From positions 1-47,416 of the forward strand of contig JAQBZB010000032.1 of assembly GCA_027622275.1 (NCBI GenBank): 47,416 nucleotides of DNA, written 5' to 3'. A model generated the notes under the pieces. That model was not told the DNA's origin and did not search any database. It worked only from the letters and a program-made list of their open reading frames with translations. The translations under genes were made by a program, and so were the position numbers. Each line of letters begins with the position of its first letter. Positions within the stretch are counted from its first letter, which is position 1. The stretch is from Planctomycetota bacterium (GTDB taxonomy: Bacteria; Planctomycetota; Planctomycetia; Pirellulales; Pirellulaceae). This document shows positions 9,436 to 17,705 of this stretch, piece after piece.

Positions 9436-9708
9436 ATGAGCGAGAAGAAGCCCACTCCCTGGATTTCCCAGCCGAGCGGTAAAGTCTGTCCTGTTTGCGG
9501 GACGCGAACCTACTCGAAGGAAGGCATCCATCCGCAATGCGCGGTTCATCAGGCCGACGCAGTTCGCTCCGAGAAACTGAAAGCGGATCGAAAACGCGAA
9601 GCCAGTGTGCCTAAACCATCCACCTGGACCAAGAAAAAGTGCCCGAAGTGTGGCAGCGAATCGCATGTGCGACGGAAAATGTGCGATTGCGGTCATGCCT
9701 TTTTCTGA
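9436..9708 (+). CDS. Small zinc-ribbon protein (two cysteine knuckle pairs)
   Basis: A 90-residue basic protein with two likely zinc-binding sites. The N-terminal one is CPVCG at residues 18-22 with a distant HPQC. The C-terminal one is CPKCG followed by CDCGHAFF at the very end. Between them is a Lys/Arg-rich linker (about 40-68) that could touch nucleic acid. No enzymatic motif is present and the function is unknown. It precedes another tiny zinc-ribbon gene at 9850. The two are the only genes in this 800-base interval and may be functionally related, but they share no obvious sequence beyond the Cys pairs. Confidence 0.7.
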   Translation: MSEKKPTPWISQPSGKVCPVCGTRTYSKEGIHPQCAVHQADAVRSEKLKADRKREASVPKPSTWTKKKCPKCGSESHVRRKMCDCGHAFF

Positions 9709-9849
9709 ACGCGGCTTGCCTCCGGCGACTCAAGGACATCCTTGTGGTCCGCTATCGGTTCGAGCAGTTTGGACGGCTTTGAAGTCGAAACACTTCGAGG
9801 ATTCATACCATTGTTGCGCCTCGTACCCGTTTAACTGAAGGGAGCCATC

Positions 9850-10065
9850 GTGACCCAAGACACGAAGCTGACCGCCTCAATCATCGCTGACATGCGGTTT
9901 ATCCGCTGCGATCAATGCAAAGTTGCGATCCACGATGATCTGGCCACCGATTGCCCGGTGTGTGGAGCTTGGTTCGACTCGATCGTCTCGAACCACACTG
10001 GGTTGGCCCAAAAGCTTTCCGCTAAACGCGAGCAGGCGGGCGTGACAAGCTGCAAGGCACGATGA
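9850..10065 (+). CDS. Small zinc-ribbon protein
   Basis: A 71-residue product starting at a GTG with GAAGGGAG a few bases upstream. It holds a single rubredoxin-like knuckle pair, CDQC at residues 20-23 and CPVCG at about 35-39, giving one four-Cys zinc site. The remainder is helical and charged (GLAQKLSAKREQAG). No function can be assigned; regulators and chaperone-like accessory proteins often have this form. The good ribosome site and start support it being real despite the small size. Confidence 0.6.
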   Translation: MTQDTKLTASIIADMRFIRCDQCKVAIHDDLATDCPVCGAWFDSIVSNHTGLAQKLSAKREQAGVTSCKAR

Positions 10066-10447
10066 TCTCACATCGCCACCAATTTGCTGAGCACATCGCG
10101 TGGCATTGACGAGAAATGCATGCGTGCTAGACTGGTGGCTTGGATAGGTGCGAGACATGACACGCGTATTCGTGTCTTGTTCGTTCAACTTCGAGACTGC
10201 GGCACCCGGACGCCCCATCGGGCAAGATGACTGACTTGTGCGTCCCGGTATCTTTGCTTTCGACCGCGATTGATTCTCTTGCTCCTGAATCACATCGGTG
10301 CCGGCCTTCGGGTGTGTATCCCGTTCTATCACCGGACCGAAGTCAGTCGATTTGCCTCGTTCTGACAACCGCGAGCCGACAGCTATTGCGGAGTGGCGAT
10401 TTCCAGTGCCACTCGCCCCAGCCCTTTCTCGAAAGTAAGTCACGTTT
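10066..10447 (+). promoter_or_regulatory. Promoter-like site and long leader of the DEAD-box helicase gene
   Basis: TTGACG at 10106-10111 and TAGACT at 10128-10133, spaced by 16 bases, form a plausible sigma-70-type promoter. Transcription from it would leave a leader of roughly 300 bases before the helicase ATG at 10448. A small hairpin (GACACG/CGTGTC, near 10158-10175) lies in the leader. Open frames here are short and unconvincing. A long leader before a DEAD-box helicase is reminiscent of cold-shock genes; this is inference only. Confidence 0.4.
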
Positions 10448-11830
10448 ATGAAGTTTGAATCCCTCTCGCTCTGCGAACCCTTATTACGAGGCTTGCAGCA
10501 GGCGGGTTACGATGAAGCCACTCCCATCCAGCAGAAGGCGATCCCCCAGGTTCTCCAGGGTCGCGACTTGGTCGGTTGCGCCCAAACGGGTACCGGCAAG
10601 ACAGCCGCCTTCGCGCTGCCGACGTTGCAACTGTTAATGGCGCCAGTTGCCGAACCAACGGGCGCGTCGCGGCGACGCCAACGCAGCGGTCGGCGAGCCA
10701 TTCGCAGTCTCATCCTGTCACCCACGCGCGAACTGGCGGGACAAATCGCCGAGAGTCTGGCGACTTACGGCCGATTTACGGGCTTGCGTCACGCGGTCAT
10801 TTACGGCGGCGTCCGACAAGGCCCGCAAGTCCGCGTCTTAGACGCCGGCATTGATATTCTCGTGGCCACACCAGGTCGTCTGCTGGATCTGATCGGGCAA
10901 GGTTTCGTCGACCTCGCTGCCGTGGAAATCCTCATTCTTGACGAAGCCGACCAGATGCTCGACATGGGTTTCATTCACGACCTGCGGAAGATCGTCGCTC
11001 ACGTACCCAGTCGCCGCCAAACGCTGATGTTCTCAGCAACCATGCCGCCGGCAATTCGCAAGTTGGCGGGACAGTGGTTGAGCCGTCCCTTCGAAGTGCA
11101 AGTGACGCCAATCGCCTCGACACCCGAACGCGTGTCACAAACCGTTCACTTTGTGCAGCGGCAGGATAAGGCAGCCACCCTCACTCGGTTTCTGAATGAA
11201 ACTCGTCGCTCAAAGACGCTCGTGTTTTCCCGCACCAAGCGGGGCGCTGACAAGATCGCCCGTTGTCTGCAACGTGATGGGATTCGAGCCGTTGCAATTC
11301 ATGGAGATAAAAGCCAAGCTAAGCGAGACGCGGTAATTCGTGAGTTCGGTTCCAAGCGGCCTCCCGTTCTTGTTGCGACCGACCTGGCGGCGCGAGGGCT
11401 GGACTTTACGGACGTTTCGCATGTCATTAATTACGACTTGCCGGATACCCCCGAAGTTTACGTTCACCGCATCGGGCGCACGGCGCGGGCGGGGGCTTCG
11501 GGACAGGCTGTTTCTTTCTGCGATAGCGATGAACGGCGACAACTCCGCATGATTGAGAAGCTGACCGGACAAGCTGTTCCCGTTGAGAAGTTGCCGGCGT
11601 TGGCGGACAATTTGCGATCGCCTGCTGTCACATCCGAGACTGGCCTGAAAGACACTCGCAAAAAGGGCGCGGCTGAAGGAGGCAGGCAACGTCCCGCCAA
11701 ACATCGCGCTCGACACAATTCGCAATCATCGCGAGCCGGCTCGTCCAATTCATCGACTGGATCAAGACGGCGCAGGGCTGCAAAGGCGTCTCGCAGTCGT
11801 CCCAAGGAACGGTCGGGGGTCGCTGACTGA
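10448..11830 (+). CDS. DEAD-box ATP-dependent RNA helicase (RhlE/CsdA-like)
   Basis: A 460-residue RNA helicase that unwinds structured RNA using ATP. In order it shows the Q motif (GYDEATPIQQKAIP, about 20-33), Walker A (AQTGTGKT, 45-52), PTREL, TPGR, the DEAD box (LDEADQMLDMGF, 164-175), SAT (FSATMPP), and in the second domain ARGLDF and HRIGRTARAG. A basic, Ser/Arg-rich tail of about 60 residues (about 400-460) resembles the RNA-binding tails of RhlE and CsdA. An unusual basic insert (RRRQRSGRRAIR, 75-86) follows motif I. A cold-shock protein gene lies about 110 bases downstream, which suggests a cold or RNA-quality-control role. The exact subfamily is not certain. Confidence 0.93.
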   Translation: MKFESLSLCEPLLRGLQQAGYDEATPIQQKAIPQVLQGRDLVGCAQTGTGKTAAFALPTLQLLMAPVAEPTGASRRRQRSGRRAIRSLILSPTRELAGQIAESLATYGRFTGLRHAVIYGGVRQGPQVRVLDAGIDILVATPGRLLDLIGQGFVDLAAVEILILDEADQMLDMGFIHDLRKIVAHVPSRRQTLMFSATMPPAIRKLAGQWLSRPFEVQVTPIASTPERVSQTVHFVQRQDKAATLTRFLNETRRSKTLVFSRTKRGADKIARCLQRDGIRAVAIHGDKSQAKRDAVIREFGSKRPPVLVATDLAARGLDFTDVSHVINYDLPDTPEVYVHRIGRTARAGASGQAVSFCDSDERRQLRMIEKLTGQAVPVEKLPALADNLRSPAVTSETGLKDTRKKGAAEGGRQRPAKHRARHNSQSSRAGSSNSSTGSRRRRAAKASRSRPKERSGVAD

Positions 11831-11864
11831 GCAGCGTTGCGACGGCGGATGCCATCGCGTCTTG

Positions 11865-11902
11865 GTTCACCTACAAAAGAGAAGTTCACCTACAAAAGAG
11901 AA
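11865..11902 (+). repeat. Perfect 19-bp tandem duplication in the csp leader
   Basis: Two identical copies of GTTCACCTACAAAAGAGAA occupy 11865-11883 and 11884-11902, between the helicase stop and the csp start. The unit is A-rich and lies in the probable leader of csp. It may be a recent slip duplication or a regulatory repeat. Confidence 0.85.
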
Positions 11903-11938
11903 GCAGTTTAGTAGTTTTAACTTTCGGAGGAAACGGAA

Positions 11939-12136
11939 ATGCCACAAGGTACTATCAAGAAGTTGATCGCGGATAAAGGATTTGGGTTCATTGCCGGTGA
12001 TCGGGGTGAGATCTTTTTTCACCATTCCGCGCTGGTCGGGACGACCATCGAGGCACTGAGTGAGGGGCAGTCCGTCGAGTATGAAGAGGGTCGAGGTCCC
12101 AAAGGCCCCCGCGCCGAGAATGTTCGACCGGCCTAG
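11939..12136 (+). CDS. CspA-family cold-shock protein
   Basis: A 65-residue single-stranded nucleic-acid-binding beta-barrel. The RNP1 motif is KGFGFI and RNP2 is IFFHHS, where the family usually has VFVHFS. The C-terminus GRGPKGPRAENVRP is typical. A good ribosome site (CGGAGGAAACG, just before the ATG) supports the start. A perfect 19-bp tandem repeat sits in the leader. The helicase upstream and this protein are likely partners in RNA chaperoning, but co-transcription is not shown. Confidence 0.94.
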   Translation: MPQGTIKKLIADKGFGFIAGDRGEIFFHHSALVGTTIEALSEGQSVEYEEGRGPKGPRAENVRPA

Positions 12137-12270
12137 TTTTCAGAACTTCCAAGGGGAAGGTAACCTTGCGCGACGGATCGCATCAGCGCCCTCCCCGATT
12201 GGTCGTTTTTTGCGTCGATCCACTCGCTGGATCAAGTCAGATCGTACGAGCCTTTACGCGGGAGAGAGCT

Positions 12271-12486
12271 GTGTTGTCCCCATCCGAGAAAACGGTCATG
12301 CGTACATTCCGGCAGTATCTGGTAACGCCGGGCGAAATGTTGTGCTTCTTCGGTCCGAACCTGGAGCGACACAAAGCGGCGCTCCAACAATTGACAAAAA
12401 GGGATTTGCTCGTCAAAGAGCATTTTCAAGGAGCCTACTCCTTGACGCACGCTGGATTTGAAGCGATGAAGTCATCCGACAAATAG
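12271..12486 (+). CDS. Small helical protein, possible winged-helix-type
   Basis: A 71-residue product is read from GTG 12271, with GGAGAG (12261-12266) four bases upstream; a longer frame from 12166 lacks such a site. The sequence has a helix-turn-helix look (VTPGEMLCFFGPNLERHKAAL, then LVKEHFQGAYSLTHAGFEAM). The ending resembles the wing of MarR/PadR-like small regulators, with SLTHAGF recalling the common YxLTxxG block. It lacks the length for a full regulator, so it may bind DNA as part of a dimer. Function is unknown. It follows csp by about 135 bases. Confidence 0.55.
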   Translation: MLSPSEKTVMRTFRQYLVTPGEMLCFFGPNLERHKAALQQLTKRDLLVKEHFQGAYSLTHAGFEAMKSSDK

Positions 12487-12506
12487 CGGCAACGCATTTG
12501 TGTTCG

Positions 12507-12668
12507 TCATACTTCAGCCGATTCATCCAGCGATGGGGTTTCGTCGGCTGACTGCGGCTCGCTTTGAGCCAGTTTCTTCTTCTGCTTTGACGCCCTCTTC
12601 TCTTCGGCTTTCCGTTTCTTCACGGCGTCTCGCTGATGTTTCTCGAACGTCATTCGATTTTTTGCCAT
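12507..12668 (-). CDS. Very small Lys/Arg-rich conserved protein
   Basis: A 53-residue highly charged protein starting at MAKNRMTFEKHQRDAVKKRK. It contains a continuous basic helix followed by an acidic tail (SADETPSLDESAEV). Similar tiny proteins beginning MAKNRMTFEKRxRE occur widely in planctomycetes and delta-proteobacteria, as far as I recall, with no known role. An upstream frame to 12749 is possible but looks like spurious extension. It is convergent with the 71-residue gene. Because of its size it is easily missed by gene finders. Confidence 0.65.
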   Translation of the reverse strand: MAKNRMTFEKHQRDAVKKRKAEEKRASKQKKKLAQSEPQSADETPSLDESAEV

Positions 12669-12810
12669 ATTTTCAAAAAGGGTTCTACCTACTCCAAGCG
12701 GGAAGGGGGGAAAGAGAATCTGAGGTGAGCCGCCGAGTTCCCGTTGCACGTGCTCTTTCGGCGTAACAGCCGTAAAACGACTATACCTCCTTGCGTTCGA
12801 GCGTCATAGG

Positions 12811-13722
12811 TCATGTACCGGCCAGCAACAGCTTCGCGGCATCGCCGATCGCGCGGGCCTCTTCTTCGCCAATTTCGCACAGTAGCGGCATTAGTGGACC
12901 CATCGTCGCGATGCCGGACAACGTGACCGCTGTGTGCAAGACACGGACGGGGTTGATGGAATTGCGCAATTCTTCCAGTGCCGAGAAGATCTGGCGAATC
13001 TCTTCGGCTCTCTCGTAATCGCCTGCCTTGATCGCTTGGAGCATCTGCATGGACAGCCGCGGCGCCACGCAAACGCATCCGGACGTAAAGCTGGTCAGGC
13101 CAAAGTCGCGCAGATGCGTGATCGCCGGTTGTTCGCCGATGCCACTGACGATTCGCGATGTTCCGATGGCGTCGACCAACGCGCGGAGGTAATCGTCACT
13201 GGTCGTGTCGTCGCGAACGATCGCGTATTTGATCCAGGACAGCAGCCCATCGTCCATCAATTGTTTGACACGAGCGACATCGATGAATCCGTCGTGCTTG
13301 ATGTAAAGAACTGCTGGCCGGTTCACCTTTTCGACGAAGTGGCGGACGGCGGTGGCCACACCAGTGGGCGTCGCCACATCACGTGTCGGCAGAATCATGG
13401 CCGTGGGAAACGGCATGTCGCGCAGGATCGCCGCCTGGTCCATCATCATGCCGTAGCCGGGGCCGACGGATGGAATCACCAGCGACTGCTCGCCTGCGGT
13501 CTCCGCCAGCATGTCCACGAGATCCGCGTACTCGCTCAGGGCGATGTGGTACAGAATCGCGTTGCCGCCGTACAGCAGCGTCGTCACGCCACCGGCTTCA
13601 AGATGGCGGATCTGCTTCTCATTTTCGGCGCTGTTGAGCGACAAGTCGGGATTCCGCGCCAACGGTGGTACGGCAATGACGGAGGCGGCGAGCGTCTCTG
13701 AAGTAATTGTGTTGGTGTTCAT
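12811..13722 (-). CDS. DapA/KDG-aldolase-family enzyme
   Basis: A 303-residue Schiff-base-forming (beta/alpha)8 aldolase or dehydratase of the dihydrodipicolinate synthase superfamily. The Schiff-base lysine is Lys165 (LLSWIKYAIVR) and the conserved Tyr of the family is Tyr140 (AVLYIKH). The GG-containing loop (LYGGNAILYHI) replaces the usual GTTGE, hence the substrate differs from lysine biosynthesis. It lies 50 bases downstream of the mandelate-racemase-type dehydratase gene, fitting a dehydratase-aldolase pair that makes and splits a 2-keto-3-deoxy acid. That pairing is inference. It is the last gene of the minus arm of the divergent cluster. Confidence 0.85.
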   Translation of the reverse strand: MNTNTITSETLAASVIAVPPLARNPDLSLNSAENEKQIRHLEAGGVTTLLYGGNAILYHIALSEYADLVDMLAETAGEQSLVIPSVGPGYGMMMDQAAILRDMPFPTAMILPTRDVATPTGVATAVRHFVEKVNRPAVLYIKHDGFIDVARVKQLMDDGLLSWIKYAIVRDDTTSDDYLRALVDAIGTSRIVSGIGEQPAITHLRDFGLTSFTSGCVCVAPRLSMQMLQAIKAGDYERAEEIRQIFSALEELRNSINPVRVLHTAVTLSGIATMGPLMPLLCEIGEEEARAIGDAAKLLLAGT

Positions 13723-13772
13723 CGTAATGGCGACAATCCCTGTGATGTGTGTGGGAGCATGGTGGTTCGGTT

Positions 13773-14885
13773 CTATTTGACTCGAAATTCGTGAATGATG
13801 TCTTCGTCCAATTCGATCCCCAGCCCAGGACCGGCGGGCACCGGTACCCGGCCATTCACCAGCGGCGGCAGATTCTTGACCAGTTTTCGCATGAGCGGCG
13901 AGGGACGTAAACAGTACTCAACCAAATCACCGTTGGGAACCGAGGCCATCCAGTGCAGCGACGCACAGAGATTGATGCCTGTGCTGAAGCAGTGCGGCAC
14001 CGCACGGCGTCCGTGCGTTTGGCACATGTCCGAGACACGGCGGCAGACGGTCAAGCCGCCGCAAAACGCGACGTCGGGCTGGACGACATGCACACCGCGC
14101 TCGATCAGGTCTTCAAAGTCATAGTGCGTCACATCGCCTTCACCGGCCGCGATTGGAACGGGCGAGATCGGACACAACGCGGCGTAACCTTTACGATCAT
14201 CCTGCGCGAGCGGTTCTTCGAGCCAGGCGATGCCCAACGGGGCGAGCAACTCGGCGCGAGCCACGGCCGTTGGCAAATCCCACGCGTGTCCTGCGTCGAC
14301 CATCAGATCACGTTCTTCACCGAGCACGTCACGGGCTGCTTGAACGTGGGCCAGGTCGGTCGCCGCGTCTTTCCCGAACGGCCCCCAGCCGAATTTGGCC
14401 GCCGTCAAACCGAGTTCGACAAACTCGCGGGCCAGCGCAGCCGTATCGTCCGGCGTGTCGCCGAACAAGACGCTGGCGTAAGCCCGCACGGTGGTGCGCT
14501 GGGCTCCGCCGAGCAATTCATAAATCGGCTTGCCTTCCGCCTTGCCTTTGATGTCCCACAACGCAATGTCCGCGCCGCTGATGGCGTGAATCGCCGCGCC
14601 GCGACGACCGTAGCGATTCGTTTCGTAATACATCTTCTCCCAGAGGCGTTGCGGATCGAGCGGATCTTCGCCGATCAGAATCGACGTCAGGCCGTGCCGC
14701 CGCGCGGCCGATCGCGGCGCTTCGAAGCAGGCCTTGCAGACATACGACTGGCTGGTGACTTCGCCAATGCCGGTAATGCCGGCATCGGTTTCAATCCGCA
14801 CCACGAGCACATCAAGCGTCCCGTCCGGGATCGCCTCGACAACCGGGACTCGCAAATGAATCGGTTCGACGGCGGTAATCTTCAT
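13773..14885 (-). CDS. Mandelate racemase-like enolase-superfamily dehydratase
   Basis: A 370-residue enzyme that probably dehydrates an acid sugar or related alpha-hydroxy acid. The metal ligands are visible as Asp197 (VDAGHAWD), Glu223/224 (WLEEPL) and Glu249 (AAGEGD). The His-Asp dyad of the mandelate racemase subgroup is Asp271 (QPDVAFCGG) with His298 (PHCFSTGI). The first catalytic lysine is probably Lys164 in AAKFGWGPFG; that block resembles acid-sugar dehydratases. The start overlaps the MlrC stop as ATGA (14882-14885), so the two are translationally coupled. The adjacent aldolase supports an acid-sugar or amino-acid-derived substrate, but none can be named. Confidence 0.86.
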   Translation of the reverse strand: MKITAVEPIHLRVPVVEAIPDGTLDVLVVRIETDAGITGIGEVTSQSYVCKACFEAPRSAARRHGLTSILIGEDPLDPQRLWEKMYYETNRYGRRGAAIHAISGADIALWDIKGKAEGKPIYELLGGAQRTTVRAYASVLFGDTPDDTAALAREFVELGLTAAKFGWGPFGKDAATDLAHVQAARDVLGEERDLMVDAGHAWDLPTAVARAELLAPLGIAWLEEPLAQDDRKGYAALCPISPVPIAAGEGDVTHYDFEDLIERGVHVVQPDVAFCGGLTVCRRVSDMCQTHGRRAVPHCFSTGINLCASLHWMASVPNGDLVEYCLRPSPLMRKLVKNLPPLVNGRVPVPAGPGLGIELDEDIIHEFRVK

Positions 14886-16354
14886 GGCGCGTTGTTCTCG
14901 AAAGGTGAGGGGACTTCTTCGTCCAGCGGGAAGATGGGCCGCACACAGTTTGTGAACGGCAGCGAGCGGAGGTTGGCGCTGGTCGAGCCAGGGACATCCA
15001 CCGGTACGATCAAGCTGGCGATCGATTCGTACCAGGTCCGAAAGCCGTTCGGCGATTTTACAACAACCAGATCGAAGTCGACAGGATTCAAGCCGTGGCA
15101 TTCGAACACGCGACGCCCGACGACGTAAACCGGCCGCTCGGTAACCAAGACCGTAACCGGACCAATCTGCAGGACTGCCACACGACCGCTGCGCGCGGTG
15201 GTGCCGTCTTCGTAAGAAAAACCTCCGTCGTGCAGACTGACGACACGCGCAGTGACCGGCAACGGCGTGAATCGAACTGGATCGCGAGTTCCGCCGAGCG
15301 TCACCTTGATCGTCGCCCCAACTCCGGCGGCGAATGCCTGCTCGATGGCCGGGGCATCGACAATCGGTACGAGCGACTTTTTGGAGAATCCCGACGACAA
15401 CAGTCCTTGCAAGATGGCGTTGCTGTCTCCCGCCGCGCCGCTGGCTGTGGCGTCCGCGGCGTCGGAGAAGACGACTAGGCCGCGTGCGTGACCGGCCTGT
15501 TGAATCGCATCTTCCAGCGATGTCAACGCTGCCTGAAACAGTTCGCGGTGTTCCCACATGAATCGCCCGATGCGTTCTGCGTCCGCGCGAGCACGCGGCA
15601 AATCACCGTCGGTCGTGACCAACACATTCGATTGGAGCGCCGGCACATCCGTGAACGCATTGCCGATGATCACGCCGGCCGCAAGTCCGCCGTCGGACGC
15701 TTCAACCGCTTGGCACATGCGAATCGCTTCACCGAAACGCCCCGTCGCCGTCAAGAGTTCATCGCCACGCACCAACATGGGCAACTGGACACGAGCGACA
15801 GTTGGATGCAGCTTCCCGCCGAGCAAATCGATCAGGTTGCGTGCGGCCCGCTGACCGGTCTCGTAGTGGTCGGTGTGCGGGTACGTGTGATAGGGGACCA
15901 AGATGTCGGCGGCTTGGATCATGCGATCGGTCAGCACGGCGTGCAAGTCCAACGACGCGACGATCGGCCGGTTGGGAAATCGCTTGCGAAGTTCCGCCAG
16001 CAGCAGACCCTCCGGGTCGCCTTCGCGCTCGCCGGCCATCGCTCCATGCAGGCACAGATAAAGTCCGTCGACTTCCGGGTGGTCGTCTGCCGCGAGGAGC
16101 ATTTCATGGATCAAACGATCGAGGTCGGTCTGAGCGACCCGGCCTCCCGAAACCGCCGAAGCCGCGACGGTCGGCGCGACGTCGATGCCAGCCTCGGCAA
16201 ATAGGTCGAGTGCTCCGGCAAGTTCCGTCCGCGTGGCACGGAATGCGTCGATCACTTCTTGTCCGACGTACACCGAGAAGTCGTCGTAGCGTGTCGGCGC
16301 GGGATTGAACGTGGCTGTCTCTTGTTTTAATTCGCCGATGAGGATGCGTGGCAT
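14882..16354 (-). CDS. MlrC-type M81 metallo-enzyme
   Basis: A 490-residue protein of the MlrC (microcystinase C) / M81 family, whose founding member hydrolyses the linear products of microcystin breakdown. Likely metal-binding blocks are HGAM (103-106), SLDLHAVLTDRM (135-146) and the YHTYPHTDHYETG stretch (155-167). The C-terminal region has the second-domain signature with SDAADATASGAAGDSNA. Its presence beside a dehydratase, aldolase and amidohydrolase is typical of planctomycete catabolic clusters, where it may cleave an amide bond of an uncharacterised substrate. It overlaps the downstream dehydratase by ATGA. The real activity is unknown. Confidence 0.85.
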   Translation of the reverse strand: MPRILIGELKQETATFNPAPTRYDDFSVYVGQEVIDAFRATRTELAGALDLFAEAGIDVAPTVAASAVSGGRVAQTDLDRLIHEMLLAADDHPEVDGLYLCLHGAMAGEREGDPEGLLLAELRKRFPNRPIVASLDLHAVLTDRMIQAADILVPYHTYPHTDHYETGQRAARNLIDLLGGKLHPTVARVQLPMLVRGDELLTATGRFGEAIRMCQAVEASDGGLAAGVIIGNAFTDVPALQSNVLVTTDGDLPRARADAERIGRFMWEHRELFQAALTSLEDAIQQAGHARGLVVFSDAADATASGAAGDSNAILQGLLSSGFSKKSLVPIVDAPAIEQAFAAGVGATIKVTLGGTRDPVRFTPLPVTARVVSLHDGGFSYEDGTTARSGRVAVLQIGPVTVLVTERPVYVVGRRVFECHGLNPVDFDLVVVKSPNGFRTWYESIASLIVPVDVPGSTSANLRSLPFTNCVRPIFPLDEEVPSPFENNAP

Positions 16355-16380
16355 GAGCGGTGTTGTTTCGTTGTTGTGTC

Positions 16381-16504
16381 AAAGTAGCCGTCACGCTCCG
16401 CCGTGACGAGCCTGCCAGTTTGAGGTCAAGCCACAATCAGACGTCTTCTTGGGTGAAACATCTTGTGGGTAAGGCTCATCACGACGGAGCGTGATGGCCA
16501 CTTT
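16381..16504. repeat. Inverted repeat spanning the end of the amidohydrolase gene
   Basis: Arms 16381-16413 and 16472-16504 match as reverse complements at 29 of 33 positions around a loop of about 58 bases. The right arm overlaps the last codons and stop (16479) of the minus-strand amidohydrolase, so the palindrome supplies that protein's C-terminal residues. It may also act as a transcription terminator or attenuator between the two minus-strand genes. Confidence 0.7.
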
Positions 16505-17663
16505 CCGCCAGATGCCTCATGCGCAATCCGCCGCCACCCGGCAAGATCTCGCCGCGACGGATCGTTGTTGCGGCTGTCAGCAGTTCATGGCCAACGCGTG
16601 TTTGCCGATAACTGTCAGTGAATTCGAACCGGCCTTCGTGCCGCTCTAAGACTGCGATGTCCGCGATCGTCCCGACGCGCAAGGTGCCGATTTCGTCCGC
16701 GCGTTTGAGAATCTGTGCCGGGCGGGTTGTCGACATCTCGATGACGCGCTCGATCGGCACGCCGAGCATCAGGAACTTGCTCATCGTCGTCGGCATGTCG
16801 TAAACCGGGCCGTGGATATTCTTGGTGTGCAAGTCGGTGCTGATCGTGGTCGGCTCGAAACCGTCGTCGAGCGCCGCTTGGACCACTTCCCATTGGAAGC
16901 TGCCATAACCGTGCCCCACGTCAAAAATCACGCCACGTTCCGCCGCGTCTCGGATGGCTGGATAGATTTTTCCCGCGTCGTCGGTCACCCGCGTACTGCC
17001 GCCTTTGAAGCAATGCGTGATGCAGTCGCCGGGTGCGAGCGCTTCGGCGAGTTCCGGGATCGGCATCGGGCTCTCGCCGATATGCACCATCAGCCACGTC
17101 TCGGATTCGCGCGCGGCGCGAATGGCGGCGCGTAAATTCGACCAGCCTTGCTCGCCTTCGCCGATGATGTGCTTGCCGGCGCGAATCTTCACGCCGACGG
17201 CTACATCGCCATGTTGACGAATCGTCCGGACAACGCCATCCGGATCGGCGTAGCGCGGGTCGAGCAATTCACCCAGGTTGGCCGCAACGAGGCCGATGCA
17301 CGAGAGATTCACTAGCGCCAAGAGCTGGGTCCGAGCCCGGTCGATGCCGTCACGCCGGAAAGCGGCGAAGTTGTACGAGCCTGCGGTCCCGGCGTCGAGC
17401 AGTGTCGTAACGCCGCCGGCGGGACACAACGGGTCGGGGTCCAGCCCGAACGGCGAGTGCGTGTAGGCATGAACATGCAAGTCGATCAGGCCAGGCACAA
17501 CCAACAAGCCACGGGCATCGATCACGTGATTCGCTTCATAATCCGGCAGTTCGTCCGCCAACGCCGTGATCCGATCGCCGGTCACTGCCACATCGCCAGG
17601 ACCGCTAATTCCCTGCGAAGGATCGATGACCGTGCCGCCGCGAATGAGAACGTCGCAATGCAT
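16479..17663 (-). CDS. Amidohydrolase/deacetylase-family metallohydrolase (Atu3266/EF0837 type)
   Basis: A 394-residue metal-dependent hydrolase of the amidohydrolase superfamily. The metal site is legible: HxH at His63/His65 (LIDLHVHAYTH), the carboxylated lysine at Lys159 (GVKIRAGK), His194 (MVHIGESP), His217 (CITHCFKG) and the catalytic Asp277 (STDLHTKNI). This is the family of the Agrobacterium and Enterococcus proteins known as Atu3266 and EF0837. Those occur next to SelA-like PLP enzymes of the DgaE type, exactly as here across the divergent promoter. It probably hydrolyses an N-acyl-amino or ester bond. The C-terminal residues come from an inverted repeat. Confidence 0.88.
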   Translation of the reverse strand: MHCDVLIRGGTVIDPSQGISGPGDVAVTGDRITALADELPDYEANHVIDARGLLVVPGLIDLHVHAYTHSPFGLDPDPLCPAGGVTTLLDAGTAGSYNFAAFRRDGIDRARTQLLALVNLSCIGLVAANLGELLDPRYADPDGVVRTIRQHGDVAVGVKIRAGKHIIGEGEQGWSNLRAAIRAARESETWLMVHIGESPMPIPELAEALAPGDCITHCFKGGSTRVTDDAGKIYPAIRDAAERGVIFDVGHGYGSFQWEVVQAALDDGFEPTTISTDLHTKNIHGPVYDMPTTMSKFLMLGVPIERVIEMSTTRPAQILKRADEIGTLRVGTIADIAVLERHEGRFEFTDSYRQTRVGHELLTAATTIRRGEILPGGGGLRMRHLAESGHHAPS

Positions 17664-17705
17664 GGGTGAATTGCCTCGGGAATTGTGGGATGATTGATAG
17701 TCGTT

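Noticed and set aside
9046-9696. 216-codon minus-strand frame across the zinc-ribbon gene
   Set aside because: It overlaps the Cys-patterned gene on the other strand and has low-complexity, Arg/Ala-rich content.
10227-10451. 74-codon plus-strand frame in the helicase leader
   Set aside because: It lacks a ribosome site and family likeness and overlaps the helicase start; it is taken as leader sequence.
13953-15128. 391-codon plus-strand frame opposite the dehydratase and MlrC genes
   Set aside because: It runs antisense to two frames with intact catalytic residues, which is a common effect of GC-rich codon use.
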